A stretch of 64,000 nucleotides of DNA from Pseudomonas sp. CFBP 13711 (GTDB taxonomy: Bacteria; Pseudomonadota; Gammaproteobacteria; Pseudomonadales; Pseudomonadaceae): the NCBI RefSeq assembly GCF_014842265.1, contig NZ_JACYVI010000001.1, positions 856,701 to 920,700 of the forward strand, read 5' to 3'. Both the position numbers and the translations under genes were made by a program. Shown one piece after another: positions 60,501 to 64,000 of this stretch. Positions within the stretch are counted from its first letter, which is position 1; every line of letters starts with the position of its first letter. Below the pieces are notes generated by a model. The model did not search any database. It was not told the origin of the DNA and saw nothing but the letters and a program-made list of their open reading frames with translations.

Positions 60501-61456
60501 CGAACACTTTCTTTAATAGATGTTTCATACCCTGGCGCATCAAACACTAGTACGCATGGGTCATCTATACCACTAGAGCTATCTATCGCCTCTAACAACA
60601 AGCGAGTTTTTCCAAGACCTGATGCTCCTGTAAGCCTGATTACAGCTCTTTTTAACCCTAACGCAGCAATCAACGCGGAAAGATCGCTAGCGCGCTTCTC
60701 ATCACTTACGTAATTATAGCCGTGATTCCGTTCGACACTTTTCCAATCATTCAAATCTCGCGATGCAATATTTTTGTATTGAGCTACCGTACTCCTCTCC
60801 AAAACAAACCTCTTAAAAACAATATAAGAAGTTGAATCCATGCTATCAGGCTTCACAATTGACCGATGATCTACATCATTAACCGTTTCGACCTTCCCAG
60901 CCCTAAATATGCTTTTGGAACTTGAGGAGCTTACGATATCGTCATTAGCAGCAATGATACTTATGATATCAAGCAAATTATCATAACCACTATAAACCCA
61001 TTGGTCGTTCAAATCATCTAGCTCGCTTGAGTCACGACACAAACTCTTTAGATGACGATTTCTGAATGACAGATACTTTCCAACGTTTGCATACGCAGAT
61101 CCATCGTGAGGCACATCAAAGAAACAGACCTTTCTGATTTTATGATTGATTTTTTTATCCTTCATAATCAGAAGCATTTTCTTTACAACCAGACCACCCA
61201 GACTATGACCAGCCAATATGATTTCATCTTTGTCTAAATCACACCGCGCAGTGATATCAGTAAGAAGTCCGTTCGCTATATTTGCAAGACTGGGAGCTCG
61301 CTGCCAGAACTGAAACAGCAAATGCGGCGATTGATAACCATACAATACAATGCCAAAGTCCAAATCAGCATCTCGCCTAAGAAACTCAGGAAAACTTCCC
61401 CAGGTTTCATCAGCAGTTCCTCCTAAACCATGTACGAGTATGATTTTCTTAGCCAT
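57554..61456 (-). CDS. Alpha/beta hydrolase-STAND NTPase fusion, candidate antiphage protein
   Basis: A 1300-residue protein in three parts. Residues 1-215 are a lipase-like alpha/beta hydrolase (SERAC1/PGAP1 type): KKIILVHGLGGTADETWG, nucleophile elbow ILAGHSLGGLVVKKML with Ser85, acid candidate in ANDDIVSSS (D172/D173), and His197 in NDVDHRSIVKP. Residues about 240-480 are a P-loop STAND module: Walker A RLTGASGLGKTRLLLEA (277-284), a Walker-B-like strand ending IVENCS (E333, N334) and a GxP-type motif FAQGYPLMATLIAEQ. The remaining 800 residues look helical and repeat-like, as in ligand-sensing STAND C-termini. The ATG at 61456 has AGGGG eight bases upstream; 37 earlier codons are open but unlikely. 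It is alone in an island and AT-rich. A defence role is inferred from architecture and location. Confidence 0.75.
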   Translation of the reverse strand: MAKKIILVHGLGGTADETWGSFPEFLRRDADLDFGIVLYGYQSPHLLFQFWQRAPSLANIANGLLTDITARCDLDKDEIILAGHSLGGLVVKKMLLIMKDKKINHKIRKVCFFDVPHDGSAYANVGKYLSFRNRHLKSLCRDSSELDDLNDQWVYSGYDNLLDIISIIAANDDIVSSSSSKSIFRAGKVETVNDVDHRSIVKPDSMDSTSYIVFKRFVLERSTVAQYKNIASRDLNDWKSVERNHGYNYVSDEKRASDLSALIAALGLKRAVIRLTGASGLGKTRLLLEAIDSSSGIDDPCVLVFDAPGYETSIKESVRRMVEEGTFGLVIVENCSVELHDYLGKEVNKVDCQLKLVTVGYSNDQVDSIHIQLSTLSDAAIKQVLTPILVGMSEVDVERVARFAQGYPLMATLIAEQYQKQGRLLGSIESNSVIRKLIDGGGGVSDVDKELLSACALFDVFGTGEGVAGEEARFIAEDVAGSSLKVFDRTLSIFTRRQIINRAGRYARVVPKPLALTLAAEWWDETSYDRQKQLIDNLPDSLMQSFCTQAAYLDSQPSVQRFSDKLFGGNSPFLQAEVLLTERGSKLFRAFVEVNPESTSYALYKVLVGMSREELQATRGDARRNFVWALEKLCFHSEYFEKSAWCMLLLASAENETWSNNATGMFSQLFRVELSGTQARPRIRFDLLRRAIACNKAEIDMVVVEALNQAVSTYGGTRTIGAEYQGTKAPLEEWRPKIWQEIFDFWQEAFDLLLIMFDRAEEQKEKVLSTVGHSIRGFVARNRIEMLDSAIRNIITRNGRYWPAALESIKNTFEYDSENMSKESRAALNDWLELLSSTEAELSEKLKILVVNPPWEHRRGEDGQYVDMASKNAKELAKKLASNIDELVPYLSLILQGEQKQAFSFGYQLALELVEIEADVIIDLSFQKLASIDRPNPAFIYGLYRGVFDRSPEKWQDNIDRVREDDDLVYLYPEILRTGNINKYHLDVLVELVENNIVSPDSVSALSYGSVTDGISSADIADFCLRLMKLGERSSWPALNVMYMYCFGNDGAIQTLREPLKRMVTAVPLDKEQKSTSIDAHHWNDLAQKILKEPDEEFAISLANQLIAACKRGFNHGDIWNYTKPLLLELMRDYGNVLWPIFGEAIVQSKGMERYWLQQLLDRENGSAVVMPSVLSVVPVQVVMNWCSLHPDIGPAFVAGCLNVFESTEGKFRPAELFLALLERFGENQDVGNTLRANMVSRSWSGSLVPYLESDKRALSPLLEHPVGNVRVWVRSYISYLDRKIEDELDRDDEVNIGRF

Positions 61457-61756
61457 TAATTCGCCCCTGCCAGCAATGTTATTCATCCTGAGATTTTTCA
61501 GTAAAAAAATAGAACAGTTAAACATTTCGTAAAACAAAATCGCAGCAGAACCTCTATCAAGTTTCACTTATTTCATAGCTTAAGTTTAATGCATCGAGTG
61601 AAACTGTTGTTACTGTAATTTCCAAAACAGACAATACCCTCTAATGATGCAGCGAACGGTAACTCCGAAAACAGCCTCACCACTTCGTTCTTGTGTCCGC
61701 TCACACCGTGCTTCGCGATGCACAAAGCTGCCAGAACTTGCCAGACCCAAAAAGCT
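61457..61756. other. Intergenic region upstream of the STAND gene
   Basis: About 300 bases without a credible gene, expected to hold the STAND gene promoter. A perfect 8-bp inverted repeat, GTTTCACT (61561-61568) with AGTGAAAC (61597-61604), lies 105-148 bases upstream of the start codon and could be an operator. I could not define -35/-10 boxes. Confidence 0.45.
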
Positions 61757-61779
61757 AAAAGCCCGCGTTTACGCGGGCT
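61751..61779 (-). terminator. Rho-independent terminator of guaA
   Basis: On the minus strand, AGCCCGCGT (61779-61771) pairs with ACGCGGGCT (61768-61760), followed by TTTAGCTTTTT. It lies about 48 bases past the guaA stop and is partly duplicated in the left repeat, where one stem base differs. Confidence 0.85.
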
Positions 61780-61844
61780 TCAGGACATTTCTTGCTATCG
61801 GGTGCCGGACAATCCCGGCCACCCCATCACTCCCACTCAATCGT
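61757..61844. repeat. Right direct repeat of the guaA island (intact guaA end)
   Basis: The 88-base partner of 56872-56959. It covers the last codons of the functional guaA (Thr-Ile-Glu-Trp-Glu-stop), the 3' untranslated stretch and the terminator stem. Because the intact gene ends here, this copy was probably carried by the element and restored guaA on integration, or is the original site with the other copy brought in. Confidence 0.85.
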
Positions 61845-63404
61845 CGCAGGCGGCTTGCTCGACACGTCATACGTCACGCGCGAAATGCCTTCGATCTCAT
61901 TGATGATCCGGCCGCTCACCGTTTCCAGCAGTTCGTAAGGCAGGTGTGCCCACCGTGCGGTCATGAAGTCGATGGTTTCGACGGCACGCAGGGCGACGAC
62001 CCAGGCGTAACGACGGCCGTCGCCGACCACGCCAACCGATTTCACCGGCTGGAACACGACGAAGGCCTGGCTGACTTTGTGGTACCAGTCGGCTTTGCGC
62101 AGTTCTTCAATGAAGATATGGTCTGCGCGACGCAACAGGTCGGCGTATTCCTTCTTCACTTCACCGAGGATACGAACGCCCAGGCCCGGGCCCGGGAATG
62201 GGTGGCGGTAGACCATGTCGTACGGCAGGCCGAGTTCGAGACCCAAACGACGGACTTCGTCCTTGAACAGTTCGCGCAGTGGCTCGACCAGTTTCAGGTT
62301 CATCTCTTCCGGCAGGCCGCCCACGTTGTGGTGCGACTTGATGACGTGGGCCTTGCCGCTTTTGGCGCCAGCGGACTCGATCACGTCAGGGTAGATGGTG
62401 CCCTGAGCCAAGTACTTGATGTTGTCGAGCTTGGTCGACTCGGCGTCGAAGACGTCGATGAAGGTGCGCCCGATGATCTTGCGCTTCTTCTCTGGATCGC
62501 TTTCGCCGGCCAGGTTGTTGAGGAACTGGTCTTCAGCGTTGGCGCGGATGACCTTGACGCCCATGTTCTCGGCAAACATGGCCATGACTTGCTCGCCTTC
62601 GTGCAGACGCAGCAGGCCGTTGTCGACGAAGACGCAGGTCAGTTGGTCGCCGATGGCTTTGTGCAGCAGCGCTGCGACCACCGAGGAGTCAACACCGCCG
62701 GACAGGCCGAGCAGTACGTTGTCGGTGCCGACTTGGGCGCGAACCTGGGCGATGGCGTCTTCAGCGATCTTCGACGGGGTCCACAGCGCTTCGCAGCCGC
62801 AGATGTCGAGGATGAAGCGCGACAGGATGCGACCGCCCTGCTTGGTGTGGGTCACTTCCGGGTGGAACTGCACGCCGTAGTAGCCGCGGGTGTCGTCGGC
62901 CATCCCGGCGATCGGGCAGCTCGGGGTGCTCGCCAGTACGTGGAAGCCTTCAGGGATTTCCGTGACTTTGTCGCCGTGGCTCATCCACACGTCGAGACCG
63001 AAAACGCCATCGGCGTCGACGTGGTCTTCGATGCCATCCAGCACGCGGCTCTTGCCGACGATGTCGACACGGGCGTAACCGAATTCACGCAATTCGGAAC
63101 CGGCCACGCGGCCACCGAGCTGCTCGGCCATGGTCTGCATGCCGTAACAGATCCCGAAGATCGGCACGTTCAGGTCGAACACGGCCTGGGGCGCGCGCGG
63201 GCTGTCGGCAACGTGCACGGACTCGGGGCCGCCTGCGAGGATGATGCCTTTCGGGGCGAATTCGCGGATCGCTTCGTCCGACATGTCGAACGGGTGCAGC
63301 TCGCAGTACACGCCGATTTCGCGAACGCGACGGGCGATCAGCTGGGTGTACTGGGAACCGAAGTCCAGGATCAGGATGCGGTGGGCGTGAATGTCGAGGG
63401 CCAT
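61827..63404 (-). CDS. guaA: GMP synthase (glutamine-hydrolysing)
   Basis: Converts XMP to GMP with ATP and glutamine. The 525-residue product has the N-terminal class I amidotransferase domain ([20 protein letters not shown], nucleophile [28 protein letters not shown]), the ATP-pyrophosphatase with P-loop [20 protein letters not shown], and the C-terminal dimerisation domain ending [19 protein letters not shown]. The ATG at 63404 was preferred over one two codons upstream because known GuaA proteins start MALDIHAHR. It lies about 100 bases after guaB on the same strand. The 3' end is the integration site of the island. Confidence 0.98.
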   Translation of the reverse strand: MALDIHAHRILILDFGSQYTQLIARRVREIGVYCELHPFDMSDEAIREFAPKGIILAGGPESVHVADSPRAPQAVFDLNVPIFGICYGMQTMAEQLGGRVAGSELREFGYARVDIVGKSRVLDGIEDHVDADGVFGLDVWMSHGDKVTEIPEGFHVLASTPSCPIAGMADDTRGYYGVQFHPEVTHTKQGGRILSRFILDICGCEALWTPSKIAEDAIAQVRAQVGTDNVLLGLSGGVDSSVVAALLHKAIGDQLTCVFVDNGLLRLHEGEQVMAMFAENMGVKVIRANAEDQFLNNLAGESDPEKKRKIIGRTFIDVFDAESTKLDNIKYLAQGTIYPDVIESAGAKSGKAHVIKSHHNVGGLPEEMNLKLVEPLRELFKDEVRRLGLELGLPYDMVYRHPFPGPGLGVRILGEVKKEYADLLRRADHIFIEELRKADWYHKVSQAFVVFQPVKSVGVVGDGRRYAWVVALRAVETIDFMTARWAHLPYELLETVSGRIINEIEGISRVTYDVSSKPPATIEWE

Positions 63405-63502
63405 AGTCATTCTCGTCGAAAATCAGAAACAAGACGGGGCTGTCATGAACAGCCCCGGTAAACAATTCGTGAAGCGCGCCTGAGTCATTAGGCGCGTTCC
63501 GA

Positions 63503-64000
<498 letters not shown>

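Larger units (their letters stand above)
56872..61844. mobile_element. Genomic island inserted at the guaA 3' end
   Basis: About 4.9 kb bounded by 88-bp direct repeats of the guaA end. The interior is AT-rich compared with the flanks and holds one long gene (57554-61456), a small antitoxin-like gene (57040-57240) and intergenic DNA. The 3' end of guaA is a known integration hotspot in Pseudomonas. No integrase, transposase or phage gene lies between the repeats, so the element is either a degenerate island or a passenger moved by an integrase encoded elsewhere. Confidence 0.85.

Overview
The window is a bacterial chromosome segment from a Pseudomonas species. It is GC-rich, and its gene order matches the conserved Pseudomonas run lysS-prfB-wsp, recJ-yaeQ, thrC-hom-dsbC-xerD, rplS-trmD-rimM-rpsP-ffh, purT, purL-mltF, tadA, guaA-guaB. 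REP-type palindromes and Pseudomonas-restricted families such as DUF3509 agree with this. The species cannot be fixed from the sequence; a fluorescens/syringae-type lineage is a guess.

Layout. 1-3065: end of a TetR regulator, a REP palindrome, lysS and prfB (with the programmed +1 frameshift). 3225-11815: complete wsp surface-sensing operon on the minus strand (wspA-B-C-D-E-F-R), which feeds a cyclic-di-GMP cyclase. 12161-17142: a TerB/DUF533 protein and a polyamine-type ABC importer operon. 17259-17860: hicAB toxin-antitoxin with a palindromic candidate operator. 17910-23133: an old yellow enzyme, recJ, yaeQ, a TIGR02285-like periplasmic protein and a DUF3509 protein. 23287-25539: a broken BvgS-like sensor with an in-frame stop and no kinase domain. 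25596-29333: thrC, hom, dsbC. 29600-31489: an AT-richer insertion between dsbC and xerD with three unrecognised genes and a second, diverged xerD 3' end. 31642-36235: xerD and the ribosome/SRP genes. 36527-52344: housekeeping and metabolic genes (ypjD-corC, an MFS carrier, purT, Nudix enzymes, purL, mltF, tadA, a multicopper oxidase). 52516-56702: a large candidate toxin and a secreted alpha/beta hydrolase. 56872-61844: a genomic island bounded by 88-bp direct repeats of the guaA 3' end, carrying a 1300-residue alpha/beta-hydrolase-STAND NTPase protein. 61827-64000: guaA and the end of guaB.

How the genes work together. The Wsp proteins form one signalling complex: chemoreceptor, two CheW scaffolds, methyltransferase, methylesterase, hybrid kinase and diguanylate cyclase. 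Four junctions overlap by 4 bp, implying coupled translation. thrC/hom make threonine, purT/purL/guaA/guaB make purines, and rpsP-rimM-trmD-rplS form the classical ribosome maturation operon.

The most novel content is accessory. First, the guaA island has one long AT-rich gene that couples a serine hydrolase (GHSLGG) to a P-loop STAND module and a long helical C-terminus. That is the architecture of a single-gene antiphage or abortive-infection sensor. The island has no integrase between its repeats. Second, the dsbC-xerD insertion holds a gene that looks like a fusion of its two smaller neighbours. Third, a PMT/Tiki-like toxin candidate lies next to the island.
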